Source of the DNA: Streptomyces sp. 3214.6 | Lineage (GTDB): Bacteria; Actinomycetota; Actinomycetes; Streptomycetales; Streptomycetaceae | Assembly (NCBI RefSeq): GCF_900129855.1 | Contig: NZ_LT670819.1 | Span: 3,906,001-3,970,000 of the forward strand | Length of the DNA: 64,000 bases | Direction of reading: 5' to 3' | Part shown: positions 51,986 through 60,665 of the stretch, piece after piece | Numbering within the stretch: the first letter of the stretch is position 1 | How the letters are laid out: the number at the start of each line of letters is the position of its first letter | Notes under the pieces: model-generated | The model's database searches: none | Told to the model about the DNA's origin: nothing | Seen by the model: only the letters and a program-made list of their open reading frames with translations | Position numbers and translations under genes: made by a program

Positions 51986-53305
51986 TCAGGTCGGCCGGCA
52001 TGCCTCCGCCCGTGCCTTCAGCAGGTCCCGTTCCCGGGCGTTGGCCGTCAGCTCCGCCGCGCGTTCGAACTCCGCGCGCGCCTCCGTCGTACGGCCCAGG
52101 CGCAGCAGCAGGTCGCCGCGGACGCTGGGGAGCAGGTGGTAGTCGCGCAGGGCCGGCTCGGCGGCGAGGCCGTCGACGATCTCCAGCGCGGGTCCCGGGC
52201 CGTCCGTCATCGACACCGCGACCGCGCGGTTGAGTTCGACGACCGGGGAGGGTGCGCGGGCGGCCAGCAGGCCGTAGAGGGTGGCGATGGCCGACCAGTC
52301 GGTGTCCTCGTAGGTGGGGGCGTGCGCGTGACAGGCGGCGACGGCGGCCTGGAGGGCGTAGGGGCCGGGGGCGCCCGTGGCTGTGGCGCCGGCGCGGTCG
52401 AGGGCGGCGATGCCCCGGGCGATGAGCCTGCGGTTCCAGCGGCGGCGGTTCTGGTCCCTGAGGAGGACCGGGGCGCCGTCGGAGGCGGTGCGGGCGGCCG
52501 TGCGGGCGGTCTGGAACTCCAGCAGCGACACCAGGCCGTGCACCTCGGGCTCCTTCGGCATCAGCGCCGCCAACTGCCGGGCCAGCCGCAGTGCGTCCTC
52601 ACAGAGCGCCGGGCGCAGCCAGTCGTCGCCGGCGGTGGCCGCGTAGCCCTCGTTGAAGATCAGGTAGATGACGTCGAGGACCGAGCCGAGCCGGGCCTCC
52701 CGGTCGGGGCCGTACGGCACCTCGAAGGCGACGTTCTTCGCGGCCAGCGTCTTCTTGGCGCGGACGATGCGCTGGGCGACCGTCGCTTCGGGGACCAGGA
52801 AGGCGCGGGCGATCTCGGGCGTGCTGAGGCCGCCGAGCAGGCGCAGGGTGAGGGCGATGCGGGCCTCGGCGGACAGCACCGGGTGGCAGGCGGTGAAGAC
52901 GAGCCTGAGCAGGTCGTCGTCGATGGCGTCGGGGTCGGTGCTCTCCTCGGGCGCGACGGTCGTGGTCTCCAGGTCGCGGCCGATCTGCTGGAGCTTGCGG
53001 GCGTAGTTCTCCCGGCGGCGGACCAGGTCGACGGCGCGGTGCCGGGCGGTGGCCGTGAGCCAGGCGCCCGGGTTGTCCGGCACTCCGTCCCGCGGCCACT
53101 GCTCGAGCGCGGCGACCAGCGCGTCCTGTGCCAGTTCCTCGGCGATGCCGATGTCCCGCACGACGCGGGCGACGGCGGCGATGACGCGGGGCGACTCCAG
53201 ACGGAAGACGGTCTCGATGGCGGTCCGGGGATCCGAGGCGGCACGGGCCGGGGCGGGCCGGAGGTTCGCGGCGGGCCGGGGGTTCGAGGCGGGCTGTTGT
53301 TCCAC
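51986..53305 (-). CDS. RNA polymerase sigma factor, ECF42-type with C-terminal extension
   Basis: The 439-residue protein starts like an ECF sigma factor: region 2 has TVFRLESPRVIAAVARVVRD and EELAQDALVAALEQWPRDG. Region 4 is in LTLRLLGGLSTPEIARAFLV then PEATVAQRIVRAKKTLA. An unusually long C-terminal extension of about 230 residues follows, with helical TPR-like repeats (ALQAAVAACHAHAPTYEDTD, LLRLGRTTEARAEFERAAEL). This architecture and the neighbouring DGPF protein are hallmarks of the ECF42 group, which lacks an anti-sigma factor; the extension is thought to control it. The GTG at 53305 has GGTGGG close upstream. It is directly downstream of the DGPF gene on the same strand. Confidence 0.92.
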   Translation of the reverse strand: MEQQPASNPRPAANLRPAPARAASDPRTAIETVFRLESPRVIAAVARVVRDIGIAEELAQDALVAALEQWPRDGVPDNPGAWLTATARHRAVDLVRRRENYARKLQQIGRDLETTTVAPEESTDPDAIDDDLLRLVFTACHPVLSAEARIALTLRLLGGLSTPEIARAFLVPEATVAQRIVRAKKTLAAKNVAFEVPYGPDREARLGSVLDVIYLIFNEGYAATAGDDWLRPALCEDALRLARQLAALMPKEPEVHGLVSLLEFQTARTAARTASDGAPVLLRDQNRRRWNRRLIARGIAALDRAGATATGAPGPYALQAAVAACHAHAPTYEDTDWSAIATLYGLLAARAPSPVVELNRAVAVSMTDGPGPALEIVDGLAAEPALRDYHLLPSVRGDLLLRLGRTTEARAEFERAAELTANARERDLLKARAEACRPT

Positions 53306-53396
53306 AGCCCACCATCGAACACCCCGCGCCGCGCTCCGACCAAGGAACGCACCGACGCGCACCGACGTACGTACCGGGGAACGCGACGGGGAACGC

Positions 53397-53753
53397 TCAG
53401 CCCTCGGCGATCTCCCGCACCTCACAGGTCACGGTCCAGAAGTCGTCGTGGACCTTCAGGAAGCGCTTCGTCCACTCGATGGCCTCGGCCTGGTCCTTGC
53501 ACTGCATGATCGCGTAGCCGCCGACTGCTTCCTTGGACTCGGTGAAGGGGCCGTCGGTGACGGAGATCCTGCCGCCCTCGTAGTGCACCCGGGTGCCCTG
53601 CGAGGTCGGGGTCAGCCCCGCGGTCTCCAGCATCACGCCGGCCTTGGTGATCTCCTCGATCAGCTCCCCCATGCGCTGCATCAGCTCGGGGCTGGGGCCC
53701 TCGGCGGGCGCGTTGTTCTCGTCGATCCGCACGAGCGACAGGTAACGGGGCAT
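53397..53753 (-). CDS. DGPF/YciI-like protein partner of the ECF42 sigma factor
   Basis: The 118-residue protein contains the TDGPFTESKEAVGGYAIMQC motif that gives the DGPF (YCII-related) family its name, inside a small alpha/beta fold starting PRYLSLVRIDENN. DGPF genes are regularly co-encoded with ECF42 sigma factors and are often among their targets; a sensory or enzymatic role is not established. The ATG at 53753 is the clear start, and the sigma gene follows 91 bp later. Confidence 0.9.
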   Translation of the reverse strand: MPRYLSLVRIDENNAPAEGPSPELMQRMGELIEEITKAGVMLETAGLTPTSQGTRVHYEGGRISVTDGPFTESKEAVGGYAIMQCKDQAEAIEWTKRFLKVHDDFWTVTCEVREIAEG

Positions 53754-53858
53754 GGTGACTCCTCATGGCGTCCGGAGGACTCCGGCGGGCCGGGTCCTTC
53801 CCGGCCTCTCACCCCTGCGTCGAACGGCGGACGGCCGGATCGACACGCTCGCCGGAAT

Positions 53859-54929
53859 TTATTTCAGCGACCTCCACAGCGCGCTCGCCGCCGGTTCCTC
53901 GGCCACCACCCGGTTGGGGTCGAAGGGGGCCGGCACGACGGGCATCATCACCGTCCTGACGTGGTCGGCGGAGAGGTTCTTCAGGCTCTGGCCGAGTTTT
54001 GTCAGCTCGGGGAGGGAGTTCAGGCCGGTGTCCGTGGTGAGGCTGCCGGTGACGGCGTCGGCGACGGCGTAGAGCTTGGTGGGGCTGGTGAGGAGGTCGG
54101 TGGCGGCGATCTGTTCCAGGAGGGCCTTCACGAGCTTCTGCTGGAGGCCTATGCGGCCGAGGTCGCTGCCGTCGCCGATGCCGTGCCGGGTGCGGGCCAG
54201 GGCGAGGGCCCGGGCGCCGTTCAGGTGGTGGGTGCCCGCCTTGAGGTGCAGGTGGCTGTCGTCGTCGTCGATGTCCGCGTCGGTGGTGACGGTGACCCCG
54301 CCGAGCGCGTCCACGAGTTTCGCGAAGCCCGAGAAGTCGACCTCGATGTAGTGGTCCATGCGGATGTGGGTAATCGACTCGACGGTCTTGACGGCGCAGA
54401 CCGGACCGCCGACCGAGTAGGCGGTGTTGAACATCGCGCCGTACGCCACGCCCGTCGAGCCGCCGTCGGCGAGCGGGCAGGAGGGGCGGGTGCCGAGGGT
54501 GTCGCGCGGGATGCTGACGACGGTGGCGGAGGTGCGGCCCGCGTCGACGTGCACGACCATCGCCGTGTCGGAGCGGGCGCCGGTGCTGTCGCCGCCGCCG
54601 AGTGCCTGGTTCGCCGCGCCGCTGCGCGAGTCCGAGCCCAGCACCAGGATGTTGACGGCCTCGGTGGGCAGCGGGACGGCGGACGCCGAGCCGGCCGGGG
54701 TGGGCGCCGGCACCGCCTTCGCGGGGCGGTCGTCGCCGAGCGCGTTGTCGATGTCGACGCTCTTGATGTTGCCGTTGAGGTGCCAGTAGGCCCAGCCGGC
54801 CGTGCCGATGCCCAGCACCAGGACGGCGGCCAGGGTGAGGCCGGCGGCCTTCAGCGCTCTCGACCGCCTGCCCACCCCCGTGCCGCCGTCCGGCCCGTTC
54901 GCGTCATGTCTCGCCACGTCTCCCGTCAC
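53859..54929 (-). CDS. LytR-CpsA-Psr (LCP) family cell-wall ligase
   Basis: The 356-residue protein has a short cytoplasmic N-terminus and one membrane helix (AGLTLAAVLVLGIGTAGWAY). A Pro/Ala linker and an extracytoplasmic LCP domain follow: ILVLGSDSRSGAAN, ARSDTAMVVHVDA, VVSIPRDTLG, HYIEVDFSGFAKLVDALGGV and ALALARTRHG. The acidic and Arg residues that bind polyprenyl pyrophosphate in this family are present. LCP enzymes attach teichoic acids or other glycopolymers to peptidoglycan. Start GTG at 54929; GTG at 54917 is an alternative. Confidence 0.93.
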   Translation of the reverse strand: MTGDVARHDANGPDGGTGVGRRSRALKAAGLTLAAVLVLGIGTAGWAYWHLNGNIKSVDIDNALGDDRPAKAVPAPTPAGSASAVPLPTEAVNILVLGSDSRSGAANQALGGGDSTGARSDTAMVVHVDAGRTSATVVSIPRDTLGTRPSCPLADGGSTGVAYGAMFNTAYSVGGPVCAVKTVESITHIRMDHYIEVDFSGFAKLVDALGGVTVTTDADIDDDDSHLHLKAGTHHLNGARALALARTRHGIGDGSDLGRIGLQQKLVKALLEQIAATDLLTSPTKLYAVADAVTGSLTTDTGLNSLPELTKLGQSLKNLSADHVRTVMMPVVPAPFDPNRVVAEEPAASALWRSLK

Positions 54930-55019
54930 AAGGCGAACATAAGTCCGAGTTGTGAGCGAAGTGTCAGGAGAGCGGACGCGAGCCGAACTTCTTCCGAAAA
55001 TCTCATGATTCTCAGGACC

Positions 55020-55072
55020 GGATCAGCCCGGATCAGCCCGGAATCAGCCCGGAATCAGCCCGAGGTCAGCCC
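55020..55072 (-). repeat. 10/11-bp tandem repeat spanning the xylanase stop codon
   Basis: On the plus strand the units read GGATCAGCCC (twice), GGAATCAGCCC (twice) and a last GAGGTCAGCCC. On the minus strand each unit begins GGGCTGA, and the TGA of the first unit is the xylanase stop codon at 55066-55068. Confidence 0.88.
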
Positions 55073-56433
55073 AGCGTCACCGTCGGCGCCGGATTGCTGC
55101 CGCTCCAGCTCGCGTTGAACCCGAACGACACCGAACCGCCGTCCGGGACCGTCCCGTTGTACGAGGCGTTCTGGCACGTGACGGCCGCGCCGGACTGGGT
55201 GCACGTGGCGTTCCAGGCCTGGGTGATCTGCTGGCCCGCGCCGTACGTCCAGGTCACCTTCCAGGACGACAGCGAGGCGCCCGAGCAGGAGATCGTCACG
55301 TTCCCGGTGAACCCGGTGTTCCACTGACTGCCCACGCCGTAGGCGGCCGTGCACGCACCCGTCGGCGGCGGAGTGGTGGTCCCGCCGCCGAGCGCCTCGG
55401 AGATGCCGTAGTACGCCGGCTTCGGCGCGTAGTTCGCGTCGTACGGCGTCGCCGCGCCCTGGCCCGGGAAGGTGCTCTCCACCCAGGAGTCGGAGTCGGT
55501 GAAGCCCCAGACGGTCATGTTCACGCAGCGGGTGACGGCGACGCAGGCGGCGGTGACCGCCTTGTAGTCGGCCTTCTGCTGAGCGAGCTTGGCGCTGTCC
55601 GAGGGCAGCGTCATCCGGATGTCCAGCTCGGTGATCGCCACGTCGACGCCGAGGTCGGCGAAGCGCTGGATGTTCTGCTGGAGGGTGGACGGCACCTGGC
55701 CGAGGATGAGGTGGGCCTGGAGGCCGACCCCGTCGATGGGAACCCCGCGCTCCTTCAGCGACTTGACCAGGTTGTACAGGGCCGTCGACTTCGCGTTCAC
55801 GCCCTCCACGTTGTAGTCGTTGATGTACAGCTTGGCGGCCGGGTCGGCGGCCCGCGCCCAGGTCAGGGCATTGGCGATGTAGTCGGCGCCGAGGCCGTTG
55901 TACCAGAGGGTCGGGCGGTAGGTGCCGTCCTCGTTGAAGGCCTCGTTGACGACGTCCCAGGCGGCGAGCTTGCCCTTGTAGCGGCCGACCTCGGTGCTGA
56001 TGTGGTTCTGGAGCAGCGTGCCGAGCTGGGCGGGCGTCCAGCTGCCGTTCGTCAGCCAGTTCGGGTTCTGGTTGTGCCAGACCAGGGTGTGGCCGCGCAC
56101 CTGCTGGTTGTGGGCCTGGGCGAAGGCGACGATCTGGTCGGCCTCCGCCCAGTTGAAGGTGCCCTGGGCCGGCTCGACGGAGCCCCACTTCATGGCGTTG
56201 CCGGGGGTCAGCGAGCTGAACTGCGCCCCGGCGAGGTCGCCGTAGGTGCCGGTGAGCTTGGAGCCGGTGACCGCCGTGCCGATGACCTTGCCCTTGGCGG
56301 CACCGAGGTCGCGCAGGGGGGTGTCGGCGGCGTGCGACACGGGGGCCGCGACGAGCAGCGCCGCGGCGGCGGTGGCCCCGGTGACCAGTGTGGTCAGCCA
56401 GGTCCGTGCGGAGCGGGTTCTGGAGGATCTCAT
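55066..56433 (-). CDS. Secreted GH10 endo-1,4-beta-xylanase with CBM2
   Basis: The 455-residue enzyme cleaves internal beta-1,4 bonds of xylan outside the cell. A long signal peptide (basic MRSSRTRSARTW then TLVTGATAAAALLVAAPVSH) is probably cleaved after SHA. The GH10 barrel (residues 40-350) shows TPGNAMKWGSVEP, VRGHTLVWHNQ, the acid/base Glu164 in WDVVNEAF and the nucleophile Glu269 in ITELDIR. A TTTPPPTGAC linker leads to a family 2 carbohydrate-binding module (GSQWNTGFTGNVTISCSG ... SVSFGFNASWSG). The ATG at 56433 has GGAGG 8 nt upstream. A CCGAAAGTTTCGG palindrome directly upstream overlaps the ribosome site and is a likely operator for the neighbouring LacI protein. Confidence 0.96.
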   Translation of the reverse strand: MRSSRTRSARTWLTTLVTGATAAAALLVAAPVSHAADTPLRDLGAAKGKVIGTAVTGSKLTGTYGDLAGAQFSSLTPGNAMKWGSVEPAQGTFNWAEADQIVAFAQAHNQQVRGHTLVWHNQNPNWLTNGSWTPAQLGTLLQNHISTEVGRYKGKLAAWDVVNEAFNEDGTYRPTLWYNGLGADYIANALTWARAADPAAKLYINDYNVEGVNAKSTALYNLVKSLKERGVPIDGVGLQAHLILGQVPSTLQQNIQRFADLGVDVAITELDIRMTLPSDSAKLAQQKADYKAVTAACVAVTRCVNMTVWGFTDSDSWVESTFPGQGAATPYDANYAPKPAYYGISEALGGGTTTPPPTGACTAAYGVGSQWNTGFTGNVTISCSGASLSSWKVTWTYGAGQQITQAWNATCTQSGAAVTCQNASYNGTVPDGGSVSFGFNASWSGSNPAPTVTLG

Positions 56434-56444
56434 TGCGGGTGCCT

Positions 56445-56457
56445 CCGAAAGTTTCGG
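56445..56457. promoter_or_regulatory. Operator-like palindrome before the xylanase gene
   Basis: CCGAAAGTTTCGG is a perfect 13-bp palindrome (CGAA-N3-TTCG core) 12 bp before the xylanase ATG, running into its ribosome-binding site. The same core occurs before the GH3 gene at 57680-57690. Confidence 0.7.
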
Positions 56458-56540
56458 TCGTCCAACCGATTGACTTCGGAGGAGTGTGGAGGCGCCCATC
56501 ACACCCGTCAATACGTCAACTTCCAGCCACGCCGGTTGTC

Positions 56541-57599
56541 TCAGGAAACGGGCGGCGCCCCCGTGCTCGTGCGCACCACCAGACTCGTCGCCAGTTCCAC
56601 CCGCGTCGCCGTCGGCGCCTCCTCGGACGTCGAGCGGCCCAGTTCGAGGACCAGCCGGGCGGCCGCCTCCGCCATCTCCGTCAGCGGCTGGCGGACGGTC
56701 GTCAGCGGCGGGCCGACCCAGCGCGCCACCGGCAGGTCGTCGAAGCCGACCACGCTCACGTCCTCCGGGATCCTGAGGCCCAGTTCGCGGGCCGCTTCGT
56801 AGCAGCCGAGGGCCTGGAGGTCGTTGCCGGCGAAGACGGCGGTGGGCCGGTCGGGGCGGTAGAGCAGCTCGCGGCCGAGGCGGTAGCCGGTCTCGTGGTG
56901 GAAGTCACCGATCTTGACGAGGTCCTGCTCGACCGGCAGCCCGGCCGTCTCCAGCGCGGCCCGGTAGCCGTCGATCCGGGCGCGGCTGCACATCATCTGC
57001 GGCGGCCCGCTGATCGCCCCGATCCGCCGGTGCCCCAGCTCGATCAGGTGGCGGGTGGCGGCGAGGCCGCCCTGCCAGTTGGTGGCCCCGATCGACGGTA
57101 CGTCCGCCCCCGGGTCGCCCGCCGGGTCCATCACCACGAACGGGATGGAACGGCTGGTCAGCAGCGCCCGCTGGGACTCGTCCAGGCCGGAGAGCACGAG
57201 CACGACGCCGTGCGGGCGGCGGGCGGCGACCTGGTCGGCCCAGGTCCGCCCGGGCGTGAGCCGCCCGGCGCTCTCGCTCAGCACCACGCTCAGTCCGGCG
57301 TCCCGCGCCACGTTCTCCACGCCCCGGATGACCTCCATCGCCCAGGCGCTCTCCAGCTCGTGGAAGACCAGGTCGATCAGGGGGGAGCGGGTCGCCTCGG
57401 CGCGGCGGCGCCGGTAGCCGTGGGCGCGCAGCAGTTCCTCGACGCGGGTGCGGGTCGCGGGGGCGACATCGGCACGGCCGTTGAGGACCTTCGAAACAGT
57501 CGGTGCCGAGACTCCGGCCTCGCGGGCGATCTCCGCGAGCGTCGCGGTCTGTGTCGGCCGTGCTTCTGTCCGCGTTTCCACGGGCTCCGAGGGTGTCAT
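56541..57599 (-). CDS. LacI-family repressor of the xylan module
   Basis: The 352-residue protein has the LacI helix-turn-helix and hinge (ATLAEIAREAGVSAPTVSKV then LNGRADVAPATRTRVEELL). A sugar-binding core follows: LIDLVFHELESAWAMEVIRG, GLDESQRALLTSRSIPFVVM, GATNWQGGLAATRHLIELGH, PTAVFAGNDLQALGCYEAAR and SVVGFDDLPVARWVGPPLTT. It lies between the xylanase and the GH3 gene and is divergent from the latter. It resembles BxlR-type regulators of Streptomyces, which respond to xylobiose; the inducer is inferred. The ATG at 57599 precedes the DNA-binding domain by 20 residues. Confidence 0.92.
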   Translation of the reverse strand: MTPSEPVETRTEARPTQTATLAEIAREAGVSAPTVSKVLNGRADVAPATRTRVEELLRAHGYRRRRAEATRSPLIDLVFHELESAWAMEVIRGVENVARDAGLSVVLSESAGRLTPGRTWADQVAARRPHGVVLVLSGLDESQRALLTSRSIPFVVMDPAGDPGADVPSIGATNWQGGLAATRHLIELGHRRIGAISGPPQMMCSRARIDGYRAALETAGLPVEQDLVKIGDFHHETGYRLGRELLYRPDRPTAVFAGNDLQALGCYEAARELGLRIPEDVSVVGFDDLPVARWVGPPLTTVRQPLTEMAEAAARLVLELGRSTSEEAPTATRVELATSLVVRTSTGAPPVS

Positions 57600-57660
57600 G
57601 GCGGCGATCGTATCCCCACGCGCCCCCTTGACGAACCCAATGGGACGCCATAGGTTCCCG

Positions 57661-57692
57661 GAACATTCGAAGTGCATTACGAAACATTCGAA
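57661..57692. promoter_or_regulatory. Duplicated operator motif before the GH3 gene
   Basis: ACATTCGAA occurs twice, ending at 57671 and 57692, exactly 21 bp (two helical turns) apart. The second copy is preceded by CGAA to form CGAAACATTCG (57680-57690), the same CGAA-N3-TTCG core as upstream of the xylanase. It lies between the divergent LacI and GH3 genes. Confidence 0.7.
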
Positions 57693-57712
57693 TCCTTTGG
57701 GACAGGAGTCTC

Positions 57713-60031
57713 ATGACCACCGCCTCCTGGCGTGACCCCGCCCTGCCCGCCGCCGCCCGTGTCGACGACCTCCTCTCCCGGATGACCCTCGAGGAGAAGA
57801 CCGCCCAGCTGTACGGCGTGTGGGTCGGCGCGGCGACGGACGGCGACGGAGTCGCCCCGCACCAGCACGACATGACATCCGACGCCGCCGACGACTGGGA
57901 CGAGCTGATCACCCGGGGGCTCGGCCAGCTGACCCGCTCCTTCGGCACCGCCCCCGTGGACCCGGCGCTCGGCGTCCGCGCGCTGGCGCTCGCCCAGCGC
58001 CGGATCGCCGCCGCCGGCCGCTTCGGCATCCCGGCGGTCGCCCACGAGGAGTGTCTGGCCGGCTTCACCGCCTGGCGGGCCACCGCCTACCCGGTCCCGC
58101 TGGCCTGGGGCGCGGCCTTTGATCCGCCGCTGGTGGAGGAGATGGGCCGGGCGATCGGCCGCGACCTGCGCGCGGTCGGCGTCCACCAGGGTCTGGCCCC
58201 CGTTCTGGACGTCGTCCGCGACCCGCGCTGGGGACGGGTCGAGGAGACGATCGGCGAGGACCCGTACCTGGTGGGCACGGTCGGCACGGCCTATGTACGC
58301 GGGCTGGAGTCGGCCGGGATCGTCGCCACGCTCAAACACTTCGCCGGGTACGCCTCCTCGGCCGGGGCCCGCAACCTGGCGCCGGTGCGGGCGGGCACGC
58401 GCGAGTTCGCCGACGTCACTCTTCCGCCGTTCGAGATGGCGCTGCGCGAGGGCGGCGCCCGCTCGGTGATGGCGGCTTACACGGAACGCGACGGCGTCCC
58501 GGCCTCCGCCGACCCGGAGCTGCTGACCCGCCTGCTGCGCCAGGAGTGGGGCTTCACGGGCACGGTCGTCGCCGACTACTTCGGCATCGGCTTCCTGCAG
58601 ACCCTGCACCGGGTCGCCGGCACCCCCGCCGAGACCGCCCGGCTCGCCCTGACGGCGGGCGTCGACGTCGAGCTGCCCACGGTGAAGTACTACGGCGAGG
58701 CGCTGGTCGCCGCCGTACGGGAGGGCGAGGTACCGGAGGAGCTGGTCGACCGGGCCGCCCACCGCGTCCTGCTCCAGAAGTGCGAGCTGGGCCTCCTGGA
58801 CGAGGACTGGCGGCCCGAACCGGACGAGACCGCCGGGCCCGTCGACCTCGACCCGGCGACGAACCGCGTCCTGGCCCGCAGGCTGGCGGAGGAGTCGGTG
58901 GTCCTGCTGGACAACCCCGACGCCCTGCTCCCGCTCCCACCCGACACGCGCATCGCCGTGGTGGGCCCGAGGGCGGCGGACGCCCTCGCCATGCTCGGCT
59001 GCTACTCCTTCCCCTCCCATGTCCTTACCCGGCACCCCGAGACGGAGCTGGGCATCGAGATCCCGACCCTGCTGGAGTCCCTGCGGGGCGAACTCCCGGA
59101 CGCGAAGGTCACGTTCACCGAGGGCTGCGGGGTCTCGGACCCGGACCCGTCCGGGTTCACGGAGGCCATCGCGCGCGCCTCCGAGGCGGACGTCTGCGTG
59201 GCCGTCCTCGGCGACCGGGCGGGCCTGTTCGGCCGGGGCACCTCCGGCGAGGGCTGCGACGTGGCCGACCTGAATCTGCCAGGCGTCCAGAGTGAGCTGC
59301 TGGACGCGCTGGTAGCGACGGGAGTCCCGGTCGTCCTCGTCCTGCTCACCGGCCGCCCGTACGCGCTGGGCCGCTGGGACGGGCGGCTGGGGGCGGTCGT
59401 CCAGGCGTTCTTCCCCGGGGAGGAGGGCGGCCCGGCGGTGGCGGGAGTGCTGTCGGGCCGCGTGAACCCCTCGGGCCGCCTCCCGGTGAGCGTGCCGCGC
59501 GTGCCGGGCGGCCAGCCCTGGACCTACCTCCAGCCGCCGCTGGGCCTGGCGGGCGAGGTCAGCAGCCTCGACCCGACCCCGCTGTACCCCTTTGGCCACG
59601 GGCGCTCCTACACGGCGTTCGCCTGGGAGGACTTCAGCGGCCCCGACGCGGAGATCCCCACGGACGGCTCCTACGACGTGTCCGTCACCGTCCGCAACAC
59701 CGGGGATCGGGCGGGCGCGGAGGTCGTGCAGCTGTATCTGCACGACCCGGTGGCGAGCGTGACCCGTCCCGACGTGCGGCTGATCGGCTACCGGCGGCTG
59801 GAGCTGGCGGCGGGCGAGTCGGCGCGGGTGGCGTTCCGCTTCCACGCCGACCTGTCGGCGTTCACCGACCGGGCCGGGAAGCGCGTGGTCGAACCAGGCG
59901 CACTGGAACTGCGGTTGGGCGCGTCCAGCGCGGACGTGCGGGAGGTGGCCCGGCTACGGCTGACCGGACCGGTGCGCGAGGTGGGCACGGAACGGCGACT
60001 GCACTGCGACGTGGAAGTTCTGCGTAACTGA
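57713..60031 (+). CDS. GH3 beta-xylosidase/beta-glucosidase, intracellular
   Basis: The 772-residue enzyme lacks a signal peptide, so it should hydrolyse imported xylo-oligosaccharides in the cytosol. The N-terminal GH3 barrel contains RMTLEEKTAQLYGVWVGAAT, APVLDVVRDPRWGRVEETIG, ATLKHFAGYASSAGARN and the nucleophile Asp in VVADYFGIGF. The second alpha/beta domain carries LLPLPPDTRIAVVGP and VCVAVLGDRAGLFGRGTSGE (acid/base region). A fibronectin III-like C-terminal domain ends it (YDVSVTVRNTGDRAGAEVVQ). GH3 members cleave xylobiose or cellobiose; the operon context favours xylosidase. The ATG at 57713 has GGAG close upstream. Confidence 0.93.
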   Translation: MTTASWRDPALPAAARVDDLLSRMTLEEKTAQLYGVWVGAATDGDGVAPHQHDMTSDAADDWDELITRGLGQLTRSFGTAPVDPALGVRALALAQRRIAAAGRFGIPAVAHEECLAGFTAWRATAYPVPLAWGAAFDPPLVEEMGRAIGRDLRAVGVHQGLAPVLDVVRDPRWGRVEETIGEDPYLVGTVGTAYVRGLESAGIVATLKHFAGYASSAGARNLAPVRAGTREFADVTLPPFEMALREGGARSVMAAYTERDGVPASADPELLTRLLRQEWGFTGTVVADYFGIGFLQTLHRVAGTPAETARLALTAGVDVELPTVKYYGEALVAAVREGEVPEELVDRAAHRVLLQKCELGLLDEDWRPEPDETAGPVDLDPATNRVLARRLAEESVVLLDNPDALLPLPPDTRIAVVGPRAADALAMLGCYSFPSHVLTRHPETELGIEIPTLLESLRGELPDAKVTFTEGCGVSDPDPSGFTEAIARASEADVCVAVLGDRAGLFGRGTSGEGCDVADLNLPGVQSELLDALVATGVPVVLVLLTGRPYALGRWDGRLGAVVQAFFPGEEGGPAVAGVLSGRVNPSGRLPVSVPRVPGGQPWTYLQPPLGLAGEVSSLDPTPLYPFGHGRSYTAFAWEDFSGPDAEIPTDGSYDVSVTVRNTGDRAGAEVVQLYLHDPVASVTRPDVRLIGYRRLELAAGESARVAFRFHADLSAFTDRAGKRVVEPGALELRLGASSADVREVARLRLTGPVREVGTERRLHCDVEVLRN

Positions 60032-60260
60032 GATGCGGATGGGGGGTGCCCGCGTGTCAGAATCCGCCGACCGTCCAGCCACGTGACGGGAACGCGACAG
60101 GAAGACCATTGCGGGCACCGCACGGCGCCTGAGCCCGGCCCCCGGCACGCTGCCCGACTGCACCCGGCTGGTGCCGCTCGGAAAGCTGCGGGGGCATCGC
60201 CCGCGTTCACTATGGGCGCTGTCGGCGCCTCAGCCGTAAAGCGCGGCGCCGAAGGCAGGC

Positions 60261-60587
60261 TCAGCCCGTTCGTTCCTCCCCTGTCGCGAAGTAGCGTTCC
60301 ACGTACTCCCCCGGCGGCAGCGTGCTCTCGCGCATGAGGGAGAACACCTCCGCGCCGTCGCCGGGCGATCCGAAGAGCCTGAACGACTGGGCCAGGCCCA
60401 CGTACTCGACGCCGTCGAGGTCCTCGCAGTACTCGGCGGCCTCGGCCTCCGCCCGCTCGATCGCCTCGTCCGACGACCGGGCCGTCCACAGGGTGACGCG
60501 CTCCTCGTAGACCCCCAGGGGGCCGTGCCCGAAGACGCACCGGACGCCGTACCAGGACGGTTCGTCCGCGGTGGGGCTTGCTGACAT
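60261..60587 (-). CDS. Small acidic protein (DUF4288-like), candidate immunity protein
   Basis: This 108-residue acidic cytosolic protein starts SASPTADEPSWYGVRCVFGH and has EERVTLWTARSSDEAIERAE and YCEDLDGVEYVGLAQSFRLF. The pattern (WYxVRxVF, LxxARSxxEAxxxAE) resembles DUF4288 proteins. It lies 78 bp downstream of the RHS gene on the same strand, after a strong hairpin. That is the usual location for the immunity gene of an RHS polymorphic toxin; the role is inferred from location only. The ATG at 60587 has GAGGAAA 9 nt upstream. Confidence 0.7.
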   Translation of the reverse strand: MSASPTADEPSWYGVRCVFGHGPLGVYEERVTLWTARSSDEAIERAEAEAAEYCEDLDGVEYVGLAQSFRLFGSPGDGAEVFSLMRESTLPPGEYVERYFATGEERTG

Positions 60588-60621
60588 GACTGTTCGTTTC
60601 CTCTTCTTCGGTAGGTCGGGG

Positions 60622-60664
60622 CCCGAAGGGGGGGCGGTCCGGCCGGACCGCCCCCCCCTTCGGG
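60622..60664 (-). terminator. Very strong palindromic hairpin between the RHS gene and the small gene
   Basis: About 21 bp at 60622-60642 (starting CCCGAAGGGGGGG) is self-complementary with 60643-60664, with one extra C bulged. The stem is nearly uninterrupted, with a palindromic centre (GGCC). It would strongly reduce readthrough from the RHS gene into the small downstream gene. Confidence 0.85.
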
Positions 60665-60665
60665 G

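Noticed and set aside
60032..60260. Possible gene remnant after the GH3 gene
   Set aside because: Short frames show no recognisable motif or ribosome site; nothing could be supported in this gap.
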